From: Stratiolaelaps scimitus
Lineage: Eukaryota > Arthropoda > Arachnida > Mesostigmata > Laelapidae
Direction of reading: 5' to 3'
NCBI GenBank assembly: GCA_019614645.1
Contig: JABWDB010000031.1
Location: 1,240,001 to 1,304,000 of the forward strand
DNA length: 64,000 nt
Shown: one piece after another, positions 49,162 to 59,497 of the stretch
How positions within the stretch are numbered: the stretch's first letter is position 1
Layout: every line of letters begins with the position of its first letter
Notes under the pieces: generated by a model
The model's database searches: none
Told to the model about the DNA's origin: nothing
The model's input: the letters and a program-made list of their open reading frames with translations, nothing else
Program-made: the position numbers and the translations under genes

Positions 49162-52100
49162 TGTCATAGAATAACCTATTCCTTCGTCAGAGTCGCCCAT
49201 ATCGGAATTATCTACTATCGTCATGCTTGTCATTAAAATCACCTCCACTGCGCCAGCTTTGTCACAATTATCGTCGCCGCATTCAGCTTCATCATAATCA
49301 TCTTATCGGCGCCGTAACGGCGGTGCTCGACATTTTCATAGGAAAAATAATTCATATCTCTGTCGACGCCCGCCCGACCGCAAGTCCGACCGTTCATATC
49401 TGTCTCATAGCATCAGCATTCTCATAGTGTCTTTATATTGTGTTATTCATTCCATAAACCGTCTCCGAATTCTCAGCATTAGACGCTTCCTCCAAGGACG
49501 ATTATACGCCTCGAACCTAGTTCATCATCATAATGTTATCGTCACCGGCGAATCCCGGGAGCAAGAAGATCAATATACCCTCCCATTAATTATAGCTAGC
49601 CTCCATGTAACGATGATCTGTCTAAGTAACCTAAGTGACTGGTGGCATTAGTTGATCACCACTCGTCATCATGTGTCTCCCTGCGACAACATCTATTACA
49701 ACAATCATCACCCATTATATTATCATTGTTGTATTGACGCGGCAGAAGCTGCGGCAGAATCGATCTCCGCACTACGGTCTCCGTGTGGTGGCCGTTTCAT
49801 TCTGGGATACCTCTGGGACATCTTTGACATTTTGTTGCTATTTTGAGTTGATTTTAGCATTGTCGTTCTGCTGCATCGGAGCTAATATTTCCCCCCCCCC
49901 CAACTTCATTGGCTAATGTCTTTTATCGGTGTAATTTTCAACTGCGCGCTCGTCCTTCCTGATCTATATTTGTTTCTAGCGCATTTTTCATTGCGCTAAC
50001 GGCTCCAGAAGCGGGTAGGAGCACCCGAATTGTCATTGTTTCGTTAGCTACAAACCAGATTGAAGAGAGACTAAGAGAGGGAGAGAGAGATGTCCTTTGC
50101 CGTCAACGATTCAGGACACGATGGTGTTTCAGATCCGCCCAGTAAAATAAGGCTCACAATGAGCAGAACTACAGATTTCGAGACTTTTTACTCAACACTT
50201 CTGCTTCAAACACAGAACTGTCTACCGCTTCGATAAAAGGTCCCAATTGCCTTTGGCCCACTGCTCCGGGTCATCCGAGAATGTTCCATGATGTCCCTCT
50301 TCCACACGGTCACGACTACATCAGGCTGCGAACCCCCTCAACGTCTGTCAGAATGGCTTCCCGTAGATCCGGTCCGCTTGGTTATATCTGTTTGCTAGGT
50401 TTCGTATAACTTGTACGTGTTCGGTGTGTTGTTCGTTTTAGATTTTTCTGTGTTCATAGGGATAACGGGTAACGAAAAGTATATTTTGCGCCTATAGTTC
50501 TGCTGTTCGGCGTATGTTAAGCGACACCTGAACTCAGAGCTGTCACCTTGTCGCGGTGTTATATAGAATTCATAGTATCGATTGCTGTCAGCCGTCTGGT
50601 CTGGGTAAAAAGCAATATACGTTGTATTCGATTAGTGGAATAGATATTCCTATATGCAAGATATGTTTAACGACATTAGCACGTTCCTCGTAAACATAGA
50701 TTTGCAAAAGGTAAATCCAGATTACTGAACCCTCTCGATGTCTGGAATGATCAACGAACTAGAAGTGACAGTTCGTTATCTGGAACCACACACGTGAACG
50801 AATGATGGGGATCGAATAATTTCTCTCATATATATGATATCAGTCAATCGTTCTAAGAAAGGTTAGGTTCGTGTCCCCTGTCGATGGAGGATTCACCCGC
50901 GAACGGCGGACATTTAGCCAAACAAGGAAGCCTACGCCTTATAACCAGTAACAACAAGGAATTCAACTTATGAAATTCACCTCAGATTTTGACCTGACTG
51001 AGCTCATGTAATCACCCTGCTTAAACGCAGCCAACGATCGAGCTATATTGGATTTTGTTCCCTTTGAAGGTCAGTTCCGATGTGCAACCATCTCGATTAA
51101 ACATTACATATCATTGTGTGGTTGTTGCTTCCGACGAAATGTGTTCTACAAAGTCTCAAGTTTGTCTTGTAAATTCTAAAGGGACTTATACGTAATCGGG
51201 TGCCTGCCGATGTGTCCTCATATCCTAATATGCGATTTGCGCTCGTTTCATGCCAAATGATGATTTTTCTTCACTCAACATTATTATGAGTCACGCTAGA
51301 AAAGGTGTACCACACTATCCATATGCCATTCGAACAATGGTGACGCCAGAACGTCGAACTCCGGCCGTTCTCTATACAACGTGTAGGTCTGCTATGGAGT
51401 ACACATGCCCATCTGGCTGGTATTATAATAGATTCGACTTTGATCGATTGACGCTTCTCGTCAAATTTTTACCATTTCATTCGTGGAGCAATCGACGCAT
51501 CATTATTTCACATTCGCCGTCTACGCTTCGAACGCCACTACCACTACCACCATCACCACCACCACCACTGCCGTTAACACCACTTAATAGTCGTCGGGAA
51601 TTGATCCGCACGTTGCGGCGGTCAGATTACCATCTCCACCTGAATCGGTTGTTGTCGTTGTCAAGCCCTCTTACCCTCCCCAGGAAGACCAGCCACGTTC
51701 ACCATCTCGTTGCGATCGTCATCTTTCGCGACTTCGCCTTTTTCCCGTCATCAAAAAACGTCCGACTTTTTCGTCTTTTCTGAAGGTGACCCCTTCAGTT
51801 AGCCATCAATCAATTGTGATCCCTCCTGCATCCCCTATCTAGGCCACTGATGGAAACGATGAAGCAGCTAGACCCTTAAAGCTCCACCATAATAATCATT
51901 ATAATAATAATAATAATGATAATAACTAAGAAGATGAATAATAATAATAAGCTGATCCTACTCACCGGCGAATCTTATCTCTTTTACATTAAGTCATGTT
52001 TTTCTCTAATTTTTCACAGTACATCGCATAAATGTTATACATAAATGTACTTAGAATCATCATCCCTATGATCATCACCACCACATCATTGCAATACATG

Positions 52101-52547
52101 GATATTGGTATATTCATTTTTATCTGTATATATATATATATATATCATCATTTCTTACATCATAGTGAAACCAGCTTACAATTGATACTAATATTACCGT
52201 CGTTACGGTCAGCTACATTATCATCGTTTGTCGTCTTCAGTCAATCGTATAATCAGTCAGTTAATCAATCAATCAATCCGACATCGTTCGTATACGATGC
52301 ATGTATTGTAATTCATATATGTAAGTCTGCGTCTTCCATCTTCTTTGTGTGTATTTCATTTATTTAATTTCCCACCAGTCACCGACCTCCCTCCCTGCCT
52401 CCCTCCTTCAACCCAAGGAGAAGTACATAATAGCCCCTCTCATCATCGCGCAGCATTACCACAGGCCTCCTCAATCTCTTGGTTCATTCTCATCTCTCCG
52501 ACTCTTTGCCGTTCTAATTAATATTTATATCTTTATTGAGTTCATAT

Positions 52548-52548
52548 A

Positions 52549-52589
<41 letters not shown>
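52548..52589. repeat. (TA)n microsatellite
   Basis: About 40 bp of near-perfect TA repeat. Confidence 0.9.
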
Positions 52590-52592
<3 letters not shown>

Positions 52593-53185
52593 TTGCCATT
52601 AACTTCACTCGCCTATGATCGTTTGGGCATTTCTACTTATTTATATATATATATATATATATTCAAGAACATAATGACTCATCATAGTCGTAACATTGTC
52701 TGTCTGTATTTCATCATTGACCATCACGTTCTCGTGTCACCATTAATTAATCGGTCATAATTGGGTCATACACATGCATTGACTTCTTGCAAGTAGGGCG
52801 CGGGCAGTCGATCGGCCAATAGAGCCACGTGGAACAACGCACGGAACAGCAAAAACAGCAGCAAAAGCCGAACCACTACTACTGCCACTGTGGGGCTGCT
52901 GCTGCTGCAGCTGATGATAATAATGACGATGCTGTTGCAAATAACTAGAAATACTACAATGCAATGATTCAATAGAATTATAGCAGCAGCAGCAACAGGA
53001 GGAGACGAGAAGCAGAATAGCTAACGTCCGCGATTCGCGCGAGTCATCTCTTCCTCCTCCTGGCCAACCAACCAGCCTTTATTTTCTTGTTGTTGTTGTC
53101 GTTGTTATTGTTGTTGTGGAGGGCAAAATGGCAAGATTGAATATTTACAGCAGCTATATTTACCACAGGTGTGCATATGTATGTA

Positions 53186-53187
<2 letters not shown>

Positions 53188-53220
<33 letters not shown>
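53188..53220. repeat. (TA)n microsatellite
   Basis: About 33 bp of TA followed by a short (GT)n. Confidence 0.9.
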
Positions 53221-53222
<2 letters not shown>

Positions 53223-55063
53223 GTGTGTGTGTAACGTGTGTGTCTCCACGTAGCTCAATGCCTTGTGTCCGCCGCAGCGCCCCCCGCGGGACTAGGGGTA
53301 GTTTTTTTCACCCTGGGATCGGGCACAGCTCGTTCGCACGCTTGCGCTCTGAACTCAGCTATCTCTCTCGCTCTCTCTCTCTCTGTGTTGGTCGTGTACG
53401 GGCGTCTGTAACAACAACGGGTGACATTTTCCTCAATCTCTCTCTCTCCTTCTGTCAGATTGTTTATCCCCTATTTGAAACTTCATCTACTGCTAATCCT
53501 TCAAGAAGGTCTGACATATACCTCAACCTAGTTACAGAGGGCTCTAGATGGCCATCGACCACAGCCTCAGCCTTGCTTTTCCAGTCTGCTCGACCCCTCG
53601 CGCCGTGCTTATCCGCTATACGTTTTCCAAGCAGTCTCCTGCCATATCATCATCTGCTTGCGTTGTCCTTCATCATTCTGAATTTCGCTCGCCACCAGCA
53701 TATTCGAGCTAGGATTGGGTTAACTTCTCCTGCTCTCCCGAGTGTGTTGTCGAAGGCAAGCCATCAATTAATCAGTCAGTCAATCCTCGATCACACCAGC
53801 AGTGTACAACCGTCGTTCGGGATCATCATTCTAAGCCTATTTGTTATTCTATTGCGTCACATCACGTCCAACTCTGCTATTTCATGATAATGGGTTTTCG
53901 TTCATACCTCAATTCAAACACAGACACACAGTTCTCATTCAAACTTCAAACTTCTTCAAAGCGTTTCACTCGCGTTGCGTGTCCTTGCTGTCGCGCTATC
54001 ACCATCGTCTCGCTCGCTCCAGGTTTCCACCAACTGTTCCTCACTTTTGAAGTGTATTATTCTTGCTCAGACGTTCTTCCTGTCATATCGATCTCTCTCT
54101 CTCTCTCTCTGTATCCCTCGTTGATTAGCAGTTGTGACCACGTACTTTATAGGTTGCTGGTGGTAGTAGTGTTAAATGATGGAGACAGCAGCAATAGACC
54201 CTCAGAAGGACGACTACCCCTATGAGTGTAGCTTTGGGACAGGGCCCCGTCCCGCCATGGGATTTCGCCTACAACTTCCTATTTCCCGTCATTCGTTCAT
54301 TCTCACCTACACGGGTCCCTAGCGTTGCTCTCTTTCGGCCATCCACGCGACTCACTACTTAGGCAGGTGTGTACACATGCCTTTTGCGGCATGTGACATT
54401 ACAGCAGCAGCCAGCATTTGTTTTATCATGTGTGTCCCTTTGTAATCAACTACTATGCAATTAGCATCACAACGATGATGACGCCACTGCTGCTGGTGAT
54501 CGTGATGATGATGGTGGTGGTGGTGGTGGTATACATACGTCTATCTGTAAATCGGTCTCACTTCTCATATTGTCTGTGTGTCGACCGGGCGTGTCCATTC
54601 CACCAAGGGCCTTGCTCATTTGCCATTTGGTCTGTGGTAAAGCTAAAAGATCCTCATGTCTCCTCCCTGTCTCCTCTCTTAACCCACGTCCACCGTACCA
54701 ATCTCCATCTCGAGCGTTCTCCCCGAACCGTCGATCGGCGGCAAGAAATTAGGAAACGTCCATAACGCACCCTCCTCCTCCTCCTCCTGGTAAGCAACTC
54801 GTTATGAGACGCCGGATGACATGATGATCGAGAGACGGCGGGCAACTCGTTGACGCTCCTTCGAGTGTTTGTGTGTGAGTATCATTGTCTGTGTATGTGA
54901 CGTCGTCTCGATGGTGTGCCCCGGAAGACGAAGATCCGCTGTTGCAAGGCGGCATGGTCCCTAACGATTTTGACGATGCTGACGGGCGCCGTATCCCCCA
55001 GTCGTCCTCGATGAAGGGTCGGGTCTAGACAGAATGTTGCCGGGAAATGATTCTTCTTATCGT

Positions 55064-55069
55064 TTTATT
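55064..55069 (-). other. Candidate polyadenylation signal for CK1 gamma
   Basis: AATAAA on the minus strand, about 745 bp downstream of the CK1 gamma stop codon. It would give a 3' UTR of ordinary length that contains the open extension frame described in the findings. Confidence 0.4.
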
Positions 55070-55813
55070 CGTTAAATACGATCGCTGAGCGGCGGCAACG
55101 CCACAGTTCTCTATCACTCTCTATAACTTTTATGATATTATATATATATAAGCGGTAAACAGCGGCAAGTAGTGAGGGCGGTCAGCGACTGATCGTTCAC
55201 TACGGTTGCTATCACGAGCGGGGTAGGGTTGATCTTCGAAACGTTTAAAAAGGAATTGACAGTAAAAAGGCTCGTCTCGTGCGAGGTCAGCGTTCGGGCA
55301 GGGTGATCTGGGGTGACAGGCAGATGAACAGACGGCCCCCGTCTCTGCAAAGTACGCTTCTAGTATTGTTCACGCGTTTGTGTCTTTGTTGGATTCTCAT
55401 CGTTCTATTGTCTAGTGCACCTAGTGGACATCAGGTGAGGACTGCTGATCAAGTAGAGGGCTTGCTGCAAGTGAAGGAACTCTCTGCTCATCTGGGTCAT
55501 GGCCGAGGCTTTGCAGTTGAAGTTGACGTTGTTTAGATGATGATAGTGGCTGTTGCTGTTGTTGTTGCGGCGGCTGTTGCTGCTGCTGCCCGAGCTCTTG
55601 GTCTTTCGAGGCCATACTGTAGCTGGGATGAGTGTCTGCGCAGTTGGCTATGTGGCCCCCAGGAGCCGATGGACAACGAGTCGGCGAAGAGTGCTGCGTC
55701 CCTGAATCTCGCGAACCGCCTGTGGCGATGACGACGAGTGGTTCCGCCTCGCATCGATCGCCGCCGCCGCCCGCTCCCCCCACGACCCGGGGGTCCCGAC
55801 CACCCCCAACAGG

Positions 55814-55862
55814 TCACTTTGGCCGATTCATCTTCTTCTTCTTTCGCGAAAAGCAACAGCAT
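55814..55862 (-). CDS. gish: CK1 gamma terminal exon: palmitoylation cluster
   Basis: Only 49 nt are coding. The acceptor is tttttcag before 55862. The first base completes Lys, followed by [15 protein letters not shown] and TGA (55816-55814). The triple cysteine followed by a polybasic stretch is the family's membrane anchor: the cysteines are palmitoylated in vertebrate CK1 gamma and gilgamesh, and the lysines favour acidic lipids. The stop is UGA followed by C, and the same frame stays open for 130 further codons (to 55421). Confidence 0.93.
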
Positions 55863-58058
55863 CTGAAAAATGCGAAAGAAAAATAATGGGGAACAGGTTA
55901 CGCCGATGAGCAGGGGACCATAGCGAGACCACAACGAATGAAACACAGCACGGTGGCATCGTAATGGCGAAAGTTGTTACTGATCTCCACAAGACCGACT
56001 TGGAAAGCGACTCGAATCCCGGGAAGATCAGCGGCACCGAACGGTGCATGTCGCCGCTCGGCAACTCACACGGAAAACTATATTACATATGCGGTAAATA
56101 TTGGCTATGAACACTTAGATACAACATTGGCAAGATATTATCACTCGCACCTCGATTCTTTTAGGTTAACTACTGAGACCTGTCACGTAGAGCAACAGCT
56201 GTGTGTAAGGTCAAAATAATGTAGGTAACTGCATGACTATAATTGATCCATCCGCCACCTTCTTGCTGCAGTTGCTACTGTTTGAGTTACAAATCTCGCT
56301 AGAAGTTCAGTTACAAATGCTCATGCATTATTTTATTCCAGACATACCGTTCCACTGCTGGCATCCCTATTCGCTGCGACAAGCACCATTTTAATTTGCC
56401 CTCTTAAAGATAATTAACTGTTACTTTCATCGGGATCGTCCAAAACACACACACACGTGCATACAGTCGACCCAATAACATTAATTAATAGAAGGTTATC
56501 CTCTGGAAAACACGGAGAAATGTCGATATACGTACTTGGTTTCAGAGATGATTTCGACTTCAACAGGCACGGCGATGGGGGTGTTGGAATGGCCCATATT
56601 TGGGTCGTCCGCGATACCCTCTCCACCAACTGTTGAACTCACCACCTGTGTCGAATCATGAATAACATTAGGCAAATAAAAATCACCATGAGAATAGTAC
56701 AGTGTGATTCTTGATGAAGACTTCATTCATCCATGAGACGGACGAATGCATCGTCGTCTACGTACGACCTACAATGGACCGGCCCCCGACGACATTAAGC
56801 CGTCACTGTGTCTGCGACAAATCGGAAAAAATCCCAACTAGAACTATCAGTAACAATTCTGGGCCTGTCTTTCTTCGTTGCGCTGTCGTCACCACCCGAA
56901 CGAACCCGCTCAGTAACTATCACATAAGAATCAGATGTTTGTACTTCCAACGAAATCATCATAGGGTATGTACACAAATCGTAAGCGTGTAATCAGGGCA
57001 GATTCATCGACGCGTCCGATCGATTACAGAACACGTGTGTGACACATAGTTGGACAGACGTGTGACTGCTGAGATTTTTACCTGCACCGATCCGTGTAGC
57101 TGTGCCGCTAAAGGATTACTGGGATCTACTGAAGCAGTCGTTTGCTGTAGTTTGTCTCCAGGTCCACCGAGTCCACCCCTGAGAGCCGCTCCGGCTGTGA
57201 GTGCCCCCTGGCCACCGGGGCCAGTCGCATCACCACCGCCGCCCCATATCGGCTTGGAGGTGGCCGATGCGCTTCCGCCCTGAAACCGTTAATTATTATT
57301 GTTATTACTAGTACTGAGCATACTTTGCGGATGCGTTGCGCCATGTACGCTTTACTCAGTTTAGTATAGTACGAAATGAGTCCTCCGTTGACTGTTAACA
57401 CGACATTTTCAGTAAATAATCTGTGATGGAAGCGTGGAAAGTGAGGTACAAATTCGATGCACATGTTTATATATACGTACATGAGGGAACGAGAATTATC
57501 TGTCGACAGGCGACAGATACACTACAAAAAAATACGAGAACCAGCGTCTATATCATAGTGCGCGTATTAACCTCGGACTTCGAGAGATTGATCTCTATTA
57601 GTATTTTCAATTAATTTTGTATTTGGCGCCGAGAAGCTGTCGTTTCAGAGAAATCATTAGGAAGATGACTGACTGATCATAAGTAACTCCCAAGGTTCTC
57701 TGGTTTGTCATTCTAATTAAGCAATCAAGCTACCATTCTTGCTAGCTCCTTGCTCTCTTGTGGTACATTCTACTTACGATACTTGTCTTGCCCGTCCAGT
57801 CAAACTGGCCATCGTCAACATAGCCTTTCCGGTCAAATAAATCCCGGAACATCTTTCGCATATAGTCATAATCTGGATTCTCGAAGAAATCCAGTCTACG
57901 AACATATCTGCAAAATACGAAAATAAAACGAGCACGTTATGAGTCTTAATTATTCATTCATTATTTGATCGTAGCCGTAAAAAACGGTGTGTGTAGTAAT
58001 ACTAACAGTGCGTCTAGGATGACAGGGGCAACCGCCAAATTTAGCAGACCTCAAATTA

Positions 58059-58123
<65 letters not shown>

Positions 58124-59497
58124 AGTCCGCCTTAATTTAGTGGAGATTGATGACGCAATCATTCTGTATCGACCACCCTAATATAGGAACAGCCGAACTC
58201 ACTCGACCCCTCATCAACTCCTCCTCCATCCACATCCGAGTTGTTGAGACAAGCATTTGTTTCACCCTTCGTCTGGCTATTACAAAATCAAACGCAAACT
58301 ATTCTTTTTTTCCCTTACTGGACGAAAACTACCATCTTGCTACAAATCCGGAGTTCTATGGACAACTTACTGTGCCGAACTAACATCGCTCGACGATTCG
58401 TTTGGCTAATTACAAGCTCTAAGATTGTAATCGAAACCTTTTCTCAACTATATATAGAAGCGTCATGCAAGCGGAATTTTTTGCTGAAATCAACGTTCTG
58501 ATATTGTGAAATTTCCTTATCAAGAACACACACACACATATATATAGTGTATGTATAGTCAAACGCACTAATTAGCTACTTGCTATGACCATACCTTAGG
58601 TAGGTGGCCATCTCGGCTGGGTAGCCTTCACAGAGTACTTCAACAGGCGTACTCCGTTTTGTATCGCCGATCTTCTGGTAGCGCTCCTTGAGGGTGTCCG
58701 CTTTTAGCCCTTGCCAGGGCAGCGAGCCTCGTAAAAAGTACATGAACATATGACCCAGCGCTTCTAGGTCGTCGCGCCGGCTCTGTTCTTTACCTGTGGC
58801 AGAGAGAAGCAAGGATAAACGAATTACTTCTAGTATCGTGACATTATTGAAGAGCGGACAGGAAATAAGAGAGATACCCATCGCTTAGGTGATCTATAAA
58901 ACACAGTTGTTGTTATGTTTGATGTTTGTTGTTGCTGTTGGAAATCAATACAGTGGCTATATTGTATAGGTTTTTTGAACCGAGCAAATACTTGCAATAA
59001 ACCACATATCATAGATACTATGTTAGATAGTTAATTGTTTATATTCAATTGAAATTTGTGTATATGAAATACTAGGTTACCCCTTTTGACAAAGACCTGA
59101 TCTGGTTTATCTCAGATCTCGAAATGGCATGCACTAAGATAGTTCCTCGCGCCTTCCTCAGGTCGGCTCTTATTGAGACCGTTGTAAGCATATGCCTCTG
59201 CTTTAAGGGCCCATCTCGGTTTCAATAATCGACAATCCGTTCATCGAGCAGCAGATATGGTGCACAGATATGCTTTTTGAGAAAACAAAAATGACCACAG
59301 TGTCTGCGTTCCTTGATGTGTCAGCTGAACAGCATACGTACCCTGTAGCAACTGGATGGCCAGAAGCAATACGGTCTTGAGCGAGAATCGCCGCTCGCAC
59401 ACGTCGAACAGGTCCTCGAGGGAGGGACCCAAGAGTTCCATAACCAACGCGTTGTACTTGCCGCACGGGCCGAAGTAGTAAACGCGCGGGATGCCCT
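55814..59497 (-). CDS. gish: Casein kinase I gamma gene, 3' part (six exons readable)
   Basis: Membrane-associated Ser/Thr kinase of the CK1 family. Orthologues (CSNK1G1-3, Drosophila gilgamesh) phosphorylate acidic or primed sites, act on LRP6 in Wnt signalling and work in vesicle traffic at the plasma membrane. Six minus-strand exons (59497-59342, 58793-58595, 57907-57778, 57279-57082, 56645-56536, 55862-55814) join in frame with GT-AG borders. They cover the hinge and alpha-D region, the C-lobe from KEQSRRDD onward, the variable tail and the terminal CCC motif. The N-terminal exons (ATP-binding lobe) were not found up to 64000 and probably lie beyond. The exon for the catalytic loop, DFG and activation segment is absent between 59342 and 58793, where only 548 bp of non-coding sequence is present. 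Identity is certain. Whether this locus makes an active kinase is open. Confidence 0.92.
56536..56645 (-). CDS. gish: CK1 gamma exon: conserved tail block
   Basis: 110 nt; acceptor cgacacag before 56645 and donor gtacgt after 56536. It encodes [36 protein letters not shown] and the first two bases of Lys. It corresponds to the conserved QVVSST ... DDP-AGHSN-PI ... EVEV-DETK block near the C-terminus of all CK1 gamma proteins. Confidence 0.93.
57082..57279 (-). CDS. gish: CK1 gamma exon: variable tail
   Basis: 198 nt, phase 0 at both ends; acceptor gtttcag before 57279 and donor gtaaaa after 57082. It encodes a 66-residue Gly/Ala/Pro-rich segment that ends HGSVQ. The body is poorly conserved, as in other CK1 gamma tails, and contains [16 protein letters not shown]. 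The frame is fixed by the flanking exons, and the HGSVQ/VVSST join matches insect gilgamesh. An exon with phase 0 at both ends could be skipped without a frameshift. Confidence 0.82.
57778..57907 (-). CDS. gish: CK1 gamma exon: end of kinase domain
   Basis: 130 nt; acceptor tttgcag before 57907 and donor gtaagt after 57778. It starts with A, which completes Arg, then [40 protein letters not shown] and TSI. RRLDFFE-PDYDY and DLFDRKGY are hallmarks of CK1 gamma, and the D-G-FDWTGK ending is closer to insect gilgamesh than to vertebrate forms. It leaves in phase 0. Confidence 0.92.
58062..58120. repeat. (CT)n-(TA)n microsatellite in a CK1 gamma intron
   Basis: About 28 bp of CT followed by about 32 bp of TA, within the intron between the exons at 57907 and 58595. 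Confidence 0.9.
58595..58793 (-). CDS. gish: CK1 gamma exon: kinase C-lobe
   Basis: 199 nt; acceptor gccacag before 58793 and donor gtatgg after 58595. The first two bases (GT) complete a codon begun by G, giving Gly. It encodes [60 protein letters not shown] and MATYL. It contains the RRDDLEALG motif (alpha-F, substrate-site scaffold) and the CK1 gamma-specific [13 protein letters not shown]. The exon ends with AG, completed as Arg by the next exon. Confidence 0.95.
59342..59497 (-). CDS. gish: CK1 gamma exon: hinge and alpha-D/alpha-E region
   Basis: 156 nt; acceptor ttcag before 59497 and donor gtacgt after 59342. It enters in phase 1 (AG completes a codon) and leaves with one base, G. 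It encodes [20 protein letters not shown], then [20 protein letters not shown] and [11 protein letters not shown], which matches CK1 gamma almost residue for residue. The hinge ([13 protein letters not shown]) is typical of the CK1 family. Confidence 0.92.

Larger units (their letters stand above)
48180..54340. other. Non-coding stretch with pyrimidine-biased blocks
   Basis: From about 48.18 to 49.93 kb and from 51.24 to 54.34 kb the plus strand is strikingly rich in C and T and poor in G. Purine-containing stop codons are therefore rare and long frames appear by default (for example 53171-53887 and 51250-51783). Simple repeats: (TA)n at 48402-48423, 52548-52589, 52638-52662 and 53188-53220; ATT/AAT at 49061-49161 and 51890-51950; CAC/ACC at 51536-51570; and (TC)n at several points. 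No exon or RNA gene is recognised. It could be part of a long minus-strand untranslated region or non-coding RNA, but nothing here proves that. Confidence 0.5.

Noticed and set aside
51250..51783. 177-codon plus-strand frame
   Set aside because: Same composition effect in the pyrimidine-rich block. It contains a CAC/ACC repeat read as Pro-Leu and has no recognisable family.
53171..53887. 238-codon plus-strand frame
   Set aside because: It begins in a (TA)n tract and lies in pyrimidine-rich DNA where stop codons are rare. No domain and no good start context.
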